Of a DNA stretch of 12,636 bases, positions 1 through 6,680 are shown one piece after another. The stretch's first letter is position 1; each line of letters begins with the position of its first letter. The DNA lies in assembly GCA_015488855.1 (NCBI GenBank), contig WFMY01000017.1, positions 1-12,636 on the forward strand. The letters run 5' to 3'. Source of the DNA: Helicobacteraceae bacterium. Lineage in GTDB: Bacteria > Campylobacterota > Campylobacteria > Campylobacterales > Sulfurimonadaceae. The translations under genes and the position numbers were made by a program. The notes beneath the pieces are model-generated. The model saw only the letters and a program-made list of their open reading frames with translations, was not told the DNA's origin and did not search any database.

Positions 1-881
1 AGCTCACCCATAGCATCCACAAGTATCATATCTGTTGTAAAAGCGTTCTCTTGTGAAAACTTAGAAAGACTTAACGAGTTCTTATCTGCGTATTGCTTCA
101 TAAGCATATAGACACTCTCAAATCTCTCAGGATGCCGTGGCACAATGATAAGTTTTGATCTATGCTCTTTATGATAGCTCGCAAAAGCTTCTAAGATGCT
201 CTGCTCTTCACCCTCGTGAGTGCTTCCAGCAACTATAGTCTCAACACTGAGTCTTTCATACTTTTTTGTTTTTTTTATCTCACCTGCTAACTTTATATTG
301 CCTATTACTACTATGTTTCTAGCCCCTAGTGCTAAAAAACGGTTTTTGTCTGCATCGCTTTGAGCGTAGATTGTATCTACTTGTGAGAGCATCTTGGCAT
401 AAAACCATGCAAACTGTAGATACTTTTTTGCACTTCGCTCAGAGATCCGAGCATTGAGTAGGATAACTTTCGTTCCTCTACTCGCAGCAATCACAAAAAG
501 CATGTACCAAAACTCTGCTTCTAAAACAACTAAAACTTTTTGCTTTTTTATCCAAAATGGCAAAAACATCTCATAAGGAAGGTAACGAACTTCTGCATCA
601 TACTTCTTAGCCTCAGCTTGTCCTGTATGTGTGATGGTTGTTATCTTAATATCTTCATTTTTTAGAAGTTCTAGTATTGGCTTTAAGGCTCTTGCTTCAC
701 CGAGTGAACATACATGAAACCAAACAGCATTTTCACTCTTAAATTTTTTATTATGAAAAAGAAAAAAACGCGAAGGAAGAGATTCTCGGTATTTTTCTTT
801 CAATGAAAGAAGTATCAAAAGTGGCAATGCTACAATGTAAAGCACTACACTTAAGATGAAGTATAAAATCCTAAAAGGCAA
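1..881 (-). CDS. waaA: Kdo transferase WaaA (3-deoxy-D-manno-octulosonic acid transferase), 3' end cut off by window edge
   Basis: This enzyme adds Kdo from CMP-Kdo to lipid A precursor at the cytoplasmic face of the inner membrane, in LPS/LOS core synthesis. About 293 codons are visible; the rest lies beyond base 1. The N-terminus is a hydrophobic anchor (about residues 4-27). Next come WFHVCSLGEA (about 54-63), carrying the glutamate that acts as catalytic base in the family, and then NARISERS, and VIGNIKL. DAMGEL, the family's usual DSMGEL nucleotide-sugar loop, lies at the truncated end. No ATG precedes the conserved start, so I chose the TTG at 881-879, which follows an AGG at 888-890 with a 6-nt spacer. 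The start is 7 bp after the stop of the zinc-ribbon gene, so the two are probably cotranscribed. waaA follows this same neighbour in H. pylori (HP0957-HP0958). Family assignment is firm; the TTG start is inferred. Confidence 0.93.
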   Translation of the reverse strand, partial: MPFRILYFILSVVLYIVALPLLILLSLKEKYRESLPSRFFLFHNKKFKSENAVWFHVCSLGEARALKPILELLKNEDIKITTITHTGQAEAKKYDAEVRYLPYEMFLPFWIKKQKVLVVLEAEFWYMLFVIAASRGTKVILLNARISERSAKKYLQFAWFYAKMLSQVDTIYAQSDADKNRFLALGARNIVVIGNIKLAGEIKKTKKYERLSVETIVAGSTHEGEEQSILEAFASYHKEHRSKLIIVPRHPERFESVYMLMKQYADKNSLSLSKFSQENAFTTDMILVDAMGE

Positions 882-888
882 CTGAGAC

Positions 889-1605
889 CTACTCTTGGCT
901 CTCTTGTTGGATATAAAGAATACGACCACAATGTGGACAGTTTGTAATATCTTCTGCTTTAACTACATCTGCATAAATCTTATCGCTTATTATCATATTA
1001 CATCCCATGCAAGCTTGTTCTTCTACAGGGACAACTGTTGTATTTTTAGCCCAACGGCGAATCTTTTGGTAAAAGGCTAAACCTTTTTGGTTTACTGTTG
1101 CAAGCAATTTTTCTTTTTTTACAAAAACTTCTTGTCTCGCATTGTTGATAACTGTCAACTTCTCATCAACATCAGCTTTTACTTTTTCAAGATTAGCGTC
1201 TAACTCTACTAAAGATTCTTTAGCTGCTTCAACCTGCTCTTTTTTAAGTTCAATAATTTTTTCGAGTCTTTGTATCTCTTCATTTGCAAATGTAACTTGC
1301 TCTTTGGCTATCTCTTCTTCAAGTTGAAGTGATTTCATTTCTCTCTCAGTTTTTATATCTTTAGATTTTTTAGAATTATCTTCCAATTTCTGGGAAAGCT
1401 CTCCAAGATGAAGTTCATTTTTATGTTTTTTTAACTCTTCATCTTTAATCTCATTTGTAATATTTTCTATATCTGAATCAATACTATTTTTCTTTGCTAG
1501 TGCTGCTTCATAACTAGCATTTGCCTCTTCTATCTGAGGTTCAAATGCATCAATCTCTTTATCTACTTGAGACAGGTCAATAAGTTGTTTTAAGTGCGGG
1601 TTCAT
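889..1605 (-). CDS. flgZ: FlgZ-like C4 zinc-ribbon coiled-coil protein (HP0958 family)
   Basis: The 238-aa protein is a long, highly charged coiled coil (about residues 10-170) ending in a zinc ribbon. The four ligands are visible as C199-x2-C202 and C223-x2-C226. This architecture and length match H. pylori HP0958 (FlgZ), reported to stabilise sigma-54 (RpoN) and to bind flaA mRNA, so it acts in flagellar gene expression there. The order NIF3 - this gene - waaA also matches HP0959-HP0958-HP0957, which strengthens orthology. The ATG at 1605 has AAAGGAG at 1610-1616, a close 4-nt spacer. It lies 15 bp after the NIF3 stop and 7 bp before waaA. The fold and family are seen directly. The flagellar role in this organism is inferred by homology, and no flagellar gene is in the window. 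A general nucleic-acid-binding zinc-ribbon protein is the alternative. Confidence 0.88.
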   Translation of the reverse strand: MNPHLKQLIDLSQVDKEIDAFEPQIEEANASYEAALAKKNSIDSDIENITNEIKDEELKKHKNELHLGELSQKLEDNSKKSKDIKTEREMKSLQLEEEIAKEQVTFANEEIQRLEKIIELKKEQVEAAKESLVELDANLEKVKADVDEKLTVINNARQEVFVKKEKLLATVNQKGLAFYQKIRRWAKNTTVVPVEEQACMGCNMIISDKIYADVVKAEDITNCPHCGRILYIQQESQE

Positions 1606-1620
1606 TCATCTCCTTTGGAC

Positions 1621-2343
1621 TTATGTATACTTGAAAGGGTTTTTTGATGTTGCAATTATAGCTTCTAAACCTAAAATTTTCAAATGTTTATGCAAAATCT
1701 CACTAAAAAAATGCTCACTTTCAAAATGTCCTATCTCAATAAGTGAGAGATTGATAGTTTTTGCAGCCATTGCATCATGGTACTTCAAATCACCTGTAAG
1801 AAAGCACTCAGCGTTTATAGAGCCTATTAAAGATCCTCCAGAACCAGTTGTTATGGCTGCAGTTTTTACAAAATTATGGCATTGTACACTTTTTGTAAAT
1901 TTTAAAGATAATTTTGTTTGAATATCTTTCGCAAAATCATCAAAATCTTGATTTACTTCAATGTAATTGACAAAACCCTCTTTTTTTATGATTTCATATC
2001 CTAAGACCTCTTTTGTTACATAATCATTAAGATGCGTGATGTCAAAACTTGTATGCATTGCTATATTTACAATATTTTTTTGTACCATTTTTTGCAATAA
2101 GTTTGCAGGATAAGTATCAAAATCTAATGCTTTTAATCCACTAAATATTAGAGGATGATGTGTAATGAGCAGAGTATGCTCTTCTAGTGCATCAAGAAGC
2201 TCTTCATCTATATCTATGCTTAATACTATTTTGTTTACTTCTTGGGACATCGTACCAACTTGAAGTCCAGAATTGTCCCATTTTTCTTGAAGGTCAAAAG
2301 GGGAAAGTTCATTAAGTTTAACATAAATATCTTTGACTAGCAT
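1621..2343 (-). CDS. NIF3/YbgI (DUF34) family dinuclear metal protein
   Basis: The family forms toroidal hexamers with a dinuclear metal site. It is often labelled 'GTP cyclohydrolase I type 2', but its true reaction is unsettled. The predicted ligands are present: the HH pair in ITHHPLIF (His63-64 counted from the GTG), HTSFD (His98/Asp102), and HFESE near the C-terminus (His207/Glu211). The central TGDLKYHD stretch is also typical. Length of about 240 aa is normal for the short form without an inserted PII-like domain. Two starts are adjacent: GTG at 2346 and ATG at 2343, with the upstream TPR stop (TGA) threaded between them. I chose the ATG because AAGG lies 7 nt upstream and the ATG is the usual codon; starting at GTG would add one residue. 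The gene is translationally coupled to the TPR gene and is followed 15 bp later by the FlgZ-like gene. Confidence 0.9.
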   Translation of the reverse strand: MLVKDIYVKLNELSPFDLQEKWDNSGLQVGTMSQEVNKIVLSIDIDEELLDALEEHTLLITHHPLIFSGLKALDFDTYPANLLQKMVQKNIVNIAMHTSFDITHLNDYVTKEVLGYEIIKKEGFVNYIEVNQDFDDFAKDIQTKLSLKFTKSVQCHNFVKTAAITTGSGGSLIGSINAECFLTGDLKYHDAMAAKTINLSLIEIGHFESEHFFSEILHKHLKILGLEAIIATSKNPFKYT

Positions 2344-2966
2344 CACTTTGCCTTCAATCTTTGCAACTCTACTTTAGCCTCTTCAAACTCAGGATCTAAC
2401 TCTATCGCTTTTGCATACATATCCATTGCCACATCTTCATTGCCCATATCGCACATTAAATTTGCATAATTATAGTAGGTAATAGGGTTTGTATCATCAA
2501 TCTCAAGCGAATCATTTAAGTGCATTTTAGCAGACGCAAATTCCTTTTGAGATCTATATACAGAAGCCAAAGAATTCTGCACAGCTGTATCATTTTTATC
2601 TATATCTAAAGAGCGTTTGTAGTACCTAATAGAAGACATAGCATCACCAGCACTTGCACTAATAAAACCAAGCTTAAAAAGTATCTCTGTATTGTTAGGA
2701 GATTTTACATCAGCTTCACTTAAAAAACTGAGTGCTTTTTTGGCATCACCCTCACCAAAGGCTTCATCTGCTTTTTGAACTAACTCTTGAGAAGAGAATG
2801 GTGAAAACGCATTGGATTGCAACTCTGAGGTCTCTCTCTTTTGAGAATTATTGTCTCGAGCATCTCTTGGCGCATCTTTTGGATCTTGAAGCGTTTGTAT
2901 ATGCTCATATATTTTAAATGCAAAGTAAGCAGAGCCACCGAGCATAATCAGTTGTAATATAGTCAA
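2343..2966 (-). CDS. Membrane-anchored TPR protein
   Basis: The 207-aa protein has one N-terminal hydrophobic segment (about residues 2-19), a charged, Asp/Arg/Gln-rich linker (about 25-55), and about four consecutive tetratricopeptide repeats (about 58-91, 92-125, 126-159, 160-193). The last repeat is the clearest, with AKAIELDPEFEEA. TPRs form a protein-docking scaffold, so it is likely an inner-membrane protein presenting that scaffold to partners; which side of the membrane it faces is not clear. The start is TTG at 2966-2964. AAAGGA at 2972-2977 sits 5 nt upstream, inside the last codons of the peptidase gene, and this decides the TTG over the internal ATG at codon 8. There is a 1-bp gap to the M23 peptidase gene and a start/stop overlap with NIF3. 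Operon partners suggest a link to the envelope, but no specific function is recognisable. Confidence 0.85.
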   Translation of the reverse strand: MTILQLIMLGGSAYFAFKIYEHIQTLQDPKDAPRDARDNNSQKRETSELQSNAFSPFSSQELVQKADEAFGEGDAKKALSFLSEADVKSPNNTEILFKLGFISASAGDAMSSIRYYKRSLDIDKNDTAVQNSLASVYRSQKEFASAKMHLNDSLEIDDTNPITYYNYANLMCDMGNEDVAMDMYAKAIELDPEFEEAKVELQRLKAK

Positions 2967-2967
2967 A

Positions 2968-3807
2968 TTAATCCTTTAATATATTTTTGTTAAGTAAATT
3001 GATAAGTTGGAGCGGATCCACTTGAATACCACCAACTCGGGCTGAAAAATGTAGATGTGGTCCAGTTACTCTTCCACTCACTCCGGAGAGTCCTATACGC
3101 TGATTTTTCTTCACATGTTCTCCCACTTTAACATCAAACTTACTCATGTGGTAATAACAGCTATAGACTCCCTGTCCATGGTCTATAATCACAGAACCAC
3201 CAGAATAAAATCTATCTTTAACTAAAACAACAACACCATTATTACATGCAACTAAAGGTGTCCCTACCTTTGCACGAAAATCAGTACCGCTATGATAACC
3301 ATTTAAAGTATGGTTGTAAACCCTTGCTTTACCAAATGAGCTTGTTATCTTGGAATTTAAAGGCATAATAAACTTGGATTTGAGATAATTCTTCTTGCTG
3401 ATAGTTGTGTAGATTTCGTTCGCCTCTTTGTACTCTTTTGCGGCTCTTTTTTTATCTTTTTTAGAGAGTTTTACTTTAGATTTTTGTACTTGTATCTTCT
3501 CTTGGGCATATCCACCATCAACCACTTCTAGGTTTATTTTCTGTACTTTTTCTTTCCCATAATCTCTATAATGGACAGTAGCTATAATTTTTTTTGGTTT
3601 TTCATAATAACTTATAGGAAGGAGTACCCTATTGTCAAAAACTTTAAATTTTCGATCAAACAACTCTACATCTTCATACACCTTGTTAATATTATGCTTA
3701 AACTGAAGTAGTGCCGTTTTACCATTGGCAATTTTACTTGAAGATATTTCATAATTGAGTGCGAAAAGAGATTGGATCAAAACAAGTGTTAAAAATATGA
3801 AACGCAT
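2968..3807 (-). CDS. Secreted M23 (LytM-type) peptidoglycan endopeptidase
   Basis: This is a predicted periplasmic zinc endopeptidase that cuts peptide cross-links in peptidoglycan. A signal peptide occupies about residues 1-17 (hydrophobic run ending SLFA). A beta-rich domain (about 18-100) and a Lys-rich linker (about 105-135) precede the catalytic domain (about 145-268). Counted from the upstream in-frame TTG, the HxxxD motif is His173/Asp177, a further catalytic His is 221 (YYHMS), and HxH is His252/His254 in GPHLHF, so the M23 site is complete. The ATG at 3807 shares one base with the SmpB stop (TGATG); an adjacent in-frame TTG at 3810 would add one residue. In Helicobacter and Campylobacter, M23 enzymes such as the Csd proteins shape helical cells, but I cannot assign this one to a named orthologue. 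Confidence 0.92.
   Translation of the reverse strand: MRFIFLTLVLIQSLFALNYEISSSKIANGKTALLQFKHNINKVYEDVELFDRKFKVFDNRVLLPISYYEKPKKIIATVHYRDYGKEKVQKINLEVVDGGYAQEKIQVQKSKVKLSKKDKKRAAKEYKEANEIYTTISKKNYLKSKFIMPLNSKITSSFGKARVYNHTLNGYHSGTDFRAKVGTPLVACNNGVVVLVKDRFYSGGSVIIDHGQGVYSCYYHMSKFDVKVGEHVKKNQRIGLSGVSGRVTGPHLHFSARVGGIQVDPLQLINLLNKNILKD
2972..2977 (-). promoter_or_regulatory. Ribosome binding site fixing the TTG start of the TPR gene
   Basis: AAAGGA on the minus strand lies 5 nt upstream of the TTG at 2966-2964. It overlaps the last sense codons of the M23 peptidase gene. No comparable motif precedes the internal ATG at codon 8. Confidence 0.75.
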
Positions 3808-4259
3808 CAATAATCTTTCATTGCACGGTCAATATCTCGTTTCATATCTTTTTGTTTTAAATCATGTCGTTTATCATGAAGTTGTTTACCCTTGGCAATA
3901 GCGATCTGGACTTTTACAAGGTTTCTTGCATTGAAGTAAAGTTGCAAAGGAACGATGGTGTAGCCATCCCGTTCAACAGCCTTTTGCATCTGCTGTATCT
4001 GTTTTTTGTGTAAAAGAAGTTTACGACTCCCTCTCTCTTCATGTCCATAAAAGTGATGCGTAGTTTCAAGGCGACCTATATGCATATTAAAGAGTACAGC
4101 TTCACCATCATCGATGCGGATGAAGCTATCTTTGAGATTCACTCGCCTTGCACGGATGCCTTTAACTTCACCACCACTTAGAACTAGACCAGCTTCAAAT
4201 TTCTCTTCTATAAAATAATCATGATATGCTTTTTTGTTTTTTGCGTATGGTTCACCCAC
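3807..4259 (-). CDS. smpB: SsrA (tmRNA)-binding protein SmpB
   Basis: SmpB binds tmRNA and guides it into stalled ribosomes for trans-translation. The 150-aa length is typical. Recognisable segments are AKNKKAYHDY at the N-terminus, the core GGEVKGIRARRVNLKDSF (about 28-45), RKLLLHKKQI (about 79-88), and the basic C-terminal tail (about 120-150, with KGKQLHDKR), which enters the mRNA channel. The start is GTG at 4259-4257, since no ATG lies before the conserved region; GGAG is about 9 nt upstream. The stop overlaps the start of the M23 peptidase gene by one base. A -10-like element lies upstream at 4304-4309. The tmRNA gene itself is not in the window. In relatives smpB lies directly next to ispE; here a cytochrome gene separates them. 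Confidence 0.97.
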   Translation of the reverse strand: MGEPYAKNKKAYHDYFIEEKFEAGLVLSGGEVKGIRARRVNLKDSFIRIDDGEAVLFNMHIGRLETTHHFYGHEERGSRKLLLHKKQIQQMQKAVERDGYTIVPLQLYFNARNLVKVQIAIAKGKQLHDKRHDLKQKDMKRDIDRAMKDY

Positions 4260-4303
4260 TAAATACCACTCCCTCTACTTTTATCATCTCGTCTATTTTT
4301 GTA

Positions 4304-4309
4304 ATTTTA
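4304..4309 (-). promoter_or_regulatory. Candidate promoter (-10 box) for smpB and downstream genes
   Basis: TAAAAT on the minus strand is preceded by TGG, an extended-minus-10-like context, in the 93-bp gap between the cytochrome stop and smpB. A TTGCTT about 15 bp upstream could act as a weak -35. Transcription would begin near 4297, leaving a leader of about 38 nt. This is read by eye only. Confidence 0.45.
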
Positions 4310-4339
4310 CCATGAGATTTGTTAAAGCAAGAGAAGAAT

Positions 4340-4362
4340 AAAAAATTTAACTCTAATAGTTA
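4340..4362 (-). terminator. Possible weak intrinsic terminator after the cytochrome c gene
   Basis: On the minus strand TAACT and AGTTA form a 5-bp stem around ATTAG, which contains the cytochrome stop codon. The stem is followed at once by an A/T run ending in six T's. It is short and AT-rich, so termination would be partial at best and read-through into smpB is likely. Confidence 0.3.
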
Positions 4363-4778
4363 TCTCTCACTATATTATGACAACGAAAACAGGCATGTTC
4401 AATATAAGTATATGCTCTTTGTGATTCTTCTCGACGAATTTTACCAGATTGATTGTATTTATTGCTAATAGCATCTAAGATAATTTGTACATTATGTGAA
4501 ATAATCTGTGCGCTCATCACTGCTTCATTTGCTTTATACTGTTTATCTTTTGGAAGCATTTGAGCAAACTTTTTTTTGTTCCCTAAAAGCTCTTGTGCAT
4601 GTTGTGCAAACTTATCAACAGAATCCTTCAATGATTCTTTATTACTCATAATAAACCCAAGCTGGATATCTCTCAACTCACTATTTAGCTGATCCATATT
4701 GGATTTTAAATCATACGCAAACGAAGAACTGCTTAAAAACAAGAACGCCAATAAACCAATGTAGAATATTTTTTTCAT
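4353..4778 (-). CDS. Small periplasmic c-type cytochrome with C-terminal CxxCH (cytochrome c'/c556-like)
   Basis: The 141-aa precursor has a clear Sec signal peptide (residues 1-21, KK then a hydrophobic core, cleavage after SFA). The mature part is mostly helical, with a single heme attachment motif CFRCH at 130-134, seven residues from the C-terminus. A C-terminal heme motif after helical sequence is the layout of class II cytochromes (c', c555/c556). A Met in the first helix, such as Met28 or Met44, could be the sixth ligand, but I cannot decide this. The role is presumably electron transfer or small-ligand binding in the periplasm. The ATG at 4778 has AAGGAG 6 nt upstream. The gene has its own TATAAT promoter and interrupts the ispE-smpB neighbourhood, so it is probably an added single-gene unit. 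Heme binding is firm; the subfamily is inferred. Confidence 0.88.
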   Translation of the reverse strand: MKKIFYIGLLAFLFLSSSSFAYDLKSNMDQLNSELRDIQLGFIMSNKESLKDSVDKFAQHAQELLGNKKKFAQMLPKDKQYKANEAVMSAQIISHNVQIILDAISNKYNQSGKIRREESQRAYTYIEHACFRCHNIVRDNY

Positions 4779-4793
4779 ATTTTGCTCCTTTTT

Positions 4794-4811
4794 ACAATAT
4801 TTTTATATTGT
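4794..4811 (-). promoter_or_regulatory. AT-only hairpin in the cytochrome c 5' leader
   Basis: ACAATAT and ATATTGT form a perfect 7-bp stem with an AAAA loop in the minus-strand transcript. It ends about 5 nt upstream of the GGAG ribosome binding site (4785-4788) and lies inside the predicted leader of about 36 nt. It could influence mRNA stability or ribosome access, but it is AT-rich and weak. Confidence 0.4.
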
Positions 4812-4820
4812 TAGAAGTTT

Positions 4821-4829
4821 ATTATATCA
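4821..4829 (-). promoter_or_regulatory. Promoter of the cytochrome c gene (extended -10)
   Basis: TGATATAAT on the minus strand is a perfect TATAAT with TG-type extension (the -10 hexamer is 4821-4826). Predicted transcription starts near 4814. No good -35 is seen at the expected place; the region there is a TCATAA tandem repeat. This fits the weak -35 conservation known in Campylobacterota. Confidence 0.65.
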
Positions 4830-4844
4830 TAATCATAATCATAA
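4827..4844. repeat. TCATAA hexamer, three perfect tandem copies
   Basis: Three contiguous copies of TCATAA (plus strand) span the ispE stop codon and the spacer just upstream of the -10 of the cytochrome promoter. Because the stop lies within the repeat, copy-number change would leave the cytochrome protein intact but alter its promoter spacing. Confidence 0.8.
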
Positions 4845-5612
4845 TGATTTCAATTTAAAGAAACTACTTCCACTACCACTAAAAAAATACTTAGGTTTTT
4901 GATGAGTTTGTAGCTGTTTATATTGTTTCAATGCTGGAGCAAACAAATCATTTGCATCTCTTAAGCTAAGTGTATTTAAAATTTGTAAACTCGGAGTAAC
5001 TTTGAGTCTTTGTGAGTCTTTTTCACTTATCGGATTATAAAAGTCATTTCGATAACTTTTATAAACTTTTGGTGTAGATATCTCTATTTTTGGCGTATAA
5101 ATATCAAATTCAAGGAGACCCTCCTCAAATTCTTCAACTATTTCACCTATACCACTCACATTGGCACTATCATATCCATAGATAAAAAATGGAACATCTG
5201 CACCAACTTTTAGCCCAATAGTGGCAAGCTCATTTAAACTAAGATCTAATTGCAAAACGGAGTTACACATTTTTAGATAGGTTGCAGCATCGCTGCTCCC
5301 TCCACCAAGACCAGCAAAAGCAGGTATATTTTTTTTCACATTAACCGCATACTTTATCATCAAATTTTTAAGTGAATCACTTTTTGTATATTCAAGCAGT
5401 GCAAGATATGCTTTATAAATTGTATTTTGTCTTGTCTCACATGAGAAATTTCCAACTATTTCAAAGTATTCAAACTCTTTGGGGGTAAAAGAGAGTTCAT
5501 CATAAAGATCCTCTACACGCATAAAGCGAGATACTATCTCATGGTACGAGTCTCTTTTGCCAGTAATTTTTAAAAAAATATTGACTTTTGCATATGCCTT
5601 GTATAGCTTCAT
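4839..5612 (-). CDS. ispE: 4-diphosphocytidyl-2-C-methyl-D-erythritol kinase IspE
   Basis: IspE phosphorylates CDP-methylerythritol with ATP in the MEP (non-mevalonate) isoprenoid pathway in the cytosol. It belongs to the GHMP kinase family. Visible motifs are AKVN at 8-11 (Lys9, active site), KRDSYHE at about 19-25, the GHMP phosphate loop PAFAGLGGGSSDAA at 97-110, GADVPFF at 137-143 (catalytic Asp139), and the C-terminal FSGSGSSFF. The 257-aa length is normal for the shorter epsilonproteobacterial forms. The ATG at 5612 is separated from the csrA stop by one base, so translation is probably coupled. The last codons and stop lie within a tandem TCATAA repeat. Identification is firm. Confidence 0.96.
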   Translation of the reverse strand: MKLYKAYAKVNIFLKITGKRDSYHEIVSRFMRVEDLYDELSFTPKEFEYFEIVGNFSCETRQNTIYKAYLALLEYTKSDSLKNLMIKYAVNVKKNIPAFAGLGGGSSDAATYLKMCNSVLQLDLSLNELATIGLKVGADVPFFIYGYDSANVSGIGEIVEEFEEGLLEFDIYTPKIEISTPKVYKSYRNDFYNPISEKDSQRLKVTPSLQILNTLSLRDANDLFAPALKQYKQLQTHQKPKYFFSGSGSSFFKLKSL

Positions 5613-5613
5613 A

Positions 5614-5844
5614 TTATTTTTTTATTTTTGAACTTAAAGTAGAGAGTCCGCTCGTATCTGTAACTTTAGAAGCAGCAATATTGAGGTCTTTAACATCCTC
5701 AAGAAGTTCACTTCTGATGATTGAAATCTCTCTAGGTGCGTCAATACCAAGCTTTACAACACCTTTTTCAACCGAAATCACTTTTATAATTATATTGTCA
5801 TCTACTACGATTGATTCATCAAGTTTTCTTGCTAATACTAACAT
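5614..5844 (-). CDS. csrA: Carbon storage / flagellin translation regulator CsrA
   Basis: CsrA is a small dimeric RNA-binding protein that binds GGA motifs near ribosome binding sites and alters translation. In Campylobacterota it is antagonised by FliW and controls flagellin mRNA. The 76-aa sequence shows the beta-strand core MLVLARKLDESI, GVVKLGIDAPREI, and the RNA-binding residues Leu4, Arg6 and Arg44 (SIIRSEL). The C-terminal tail after about 60 is Ser/Thr/Lys-rich and longer than the roughly 61-residue E. coli protein, as is usual in this phylum. The ATG at 5844 has AAGG 7 nt upstream, inside the 3' end of truB, which it overlaps by 7 bp. ispE follows after 1 bp. The position between truB and ispE is a conserved arrangement. 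Confidence 0.97.
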   Translation of the reverse strand: MLVLARKLDESIVVDDNIIIKVISVEKGVVKLGIDAPREISIIRSELLEDVKDLNIAASKVTDTSGLSTLSSKIKK

Positions 5845-6662
5845 GCGGCTACCTTATTTAACTCATATTTTACTTTAGTTTTTTCTATCTTTATTATAGA
5901 GATTGTATCACCGCTATCAAGCCAATAATATCCATCAAATTTTATCTTTAAATCTTCTAAAGCAAGAACTCTTCCATATTTGAGATTTTCACTCTCTCCA
6001 TGATAGAAATTTTGTTTTATACTAAGAGATTTTTTGATATCAAGGGCTTTTTCACCCTCATAAAAAAACTGCCCTTCATGCAGTCGCTCCAAAGAACTGA
6101 GGCTTCCAAACTCCACTCCAAGTCTTTGTGCTATCATCAAACCAAGTGAACGAAGGTATGTCCCCTCAGAGACAGTTGCCTCGAAAGTGATAAAAGGGTG
6201 GCAATAGTGAAGAAGTTTTGTTTTATATATAGTAGAGTTAATTTTATTGAGCTCAAAAGGTATTCCAGCGCGAGCTAAATCATAAGCACGCTTACCATCT
6301 ACACGCTTAGCACTAAAGATAGGTGGCTCATATTCTAAGTAACCTTTGAGTGATTTGAGGACTTCTAAAACTTTTTGTTCGTTCAAAGATTCTAAAAACT
6401 CAACGCGTTCTATCATCTCAGTATCAAGAGAATCACTTTTTGCACCAAGCCATAAGGTGGCACGATAAGATTTTGGTGTTTTATCTAAAAAACGAAAAAG
6501 CTTTGTATGACTTCCCATGCCAATGAGAAGGACACCTTTTGCAAAAGGATCAAGAGTACCAGAAAAGCCTACTTTTTTTTCATTGTACTTTCTCTTAAGA
6601 GAGTACAAGAACTTATTTGAACTTATACCTGTTGGTTTATATGCTACAAAAAGTCTATTCAT
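5838..6662 (-). CDS. truB: tRNA pseudouridine(55) synthase TruB
   Basis: TruB isomerises U55 in the T-loop of tRNAs. The N-terminus NRLFVAYKPTGISSN is the usual TruB motif I, and SGTLDPFAKGVL (about 34-45) carries the catalytic Asp38. The KSYRATLWLGAKSDSLDTE block and the later TYLRSLG segment are also typical. At 274 aa it lacks a long C-terminal PUA extension, as in epsilonproteobacterial TruB. The ATG at 6662 has only a weak upstream AAGAG, about 9 nt away. It begins 18 bp after the uvrD stop, and its 3' end overlaps csrA by 7 bp, so it sits within the uvrD-truB-csrA-ispE operon. Identification is firm. Confidence 0.96.
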   Translation of the reverse strand: MNRLFVAYKPTGISSNKFLYSLKRKYNEKKVGFSGTLDPFAKGVLLIGMGSHTKLFRFLDKTPKSYRATLWLGAKSDSLDTEMIERVEFLESLNEQKVLEVLKSLKGYLEYEPPIFSAKRVDGKRAYDLARAGIPFELNKINSTIYKTKLLHYCHPFITFEATVSEGTYLRSLGLMIAQRLGVEFGSLSSLERLHEGQFFYEGEKALDIKKSLSIKQNFYHGESENLKYGRVLALEDLKIKFDGYYWLDSGDTISIIKIEKTKVKYELNKVAAC

Positions 6663-6680
6663 ATTCAGATGCTCTTAAAA

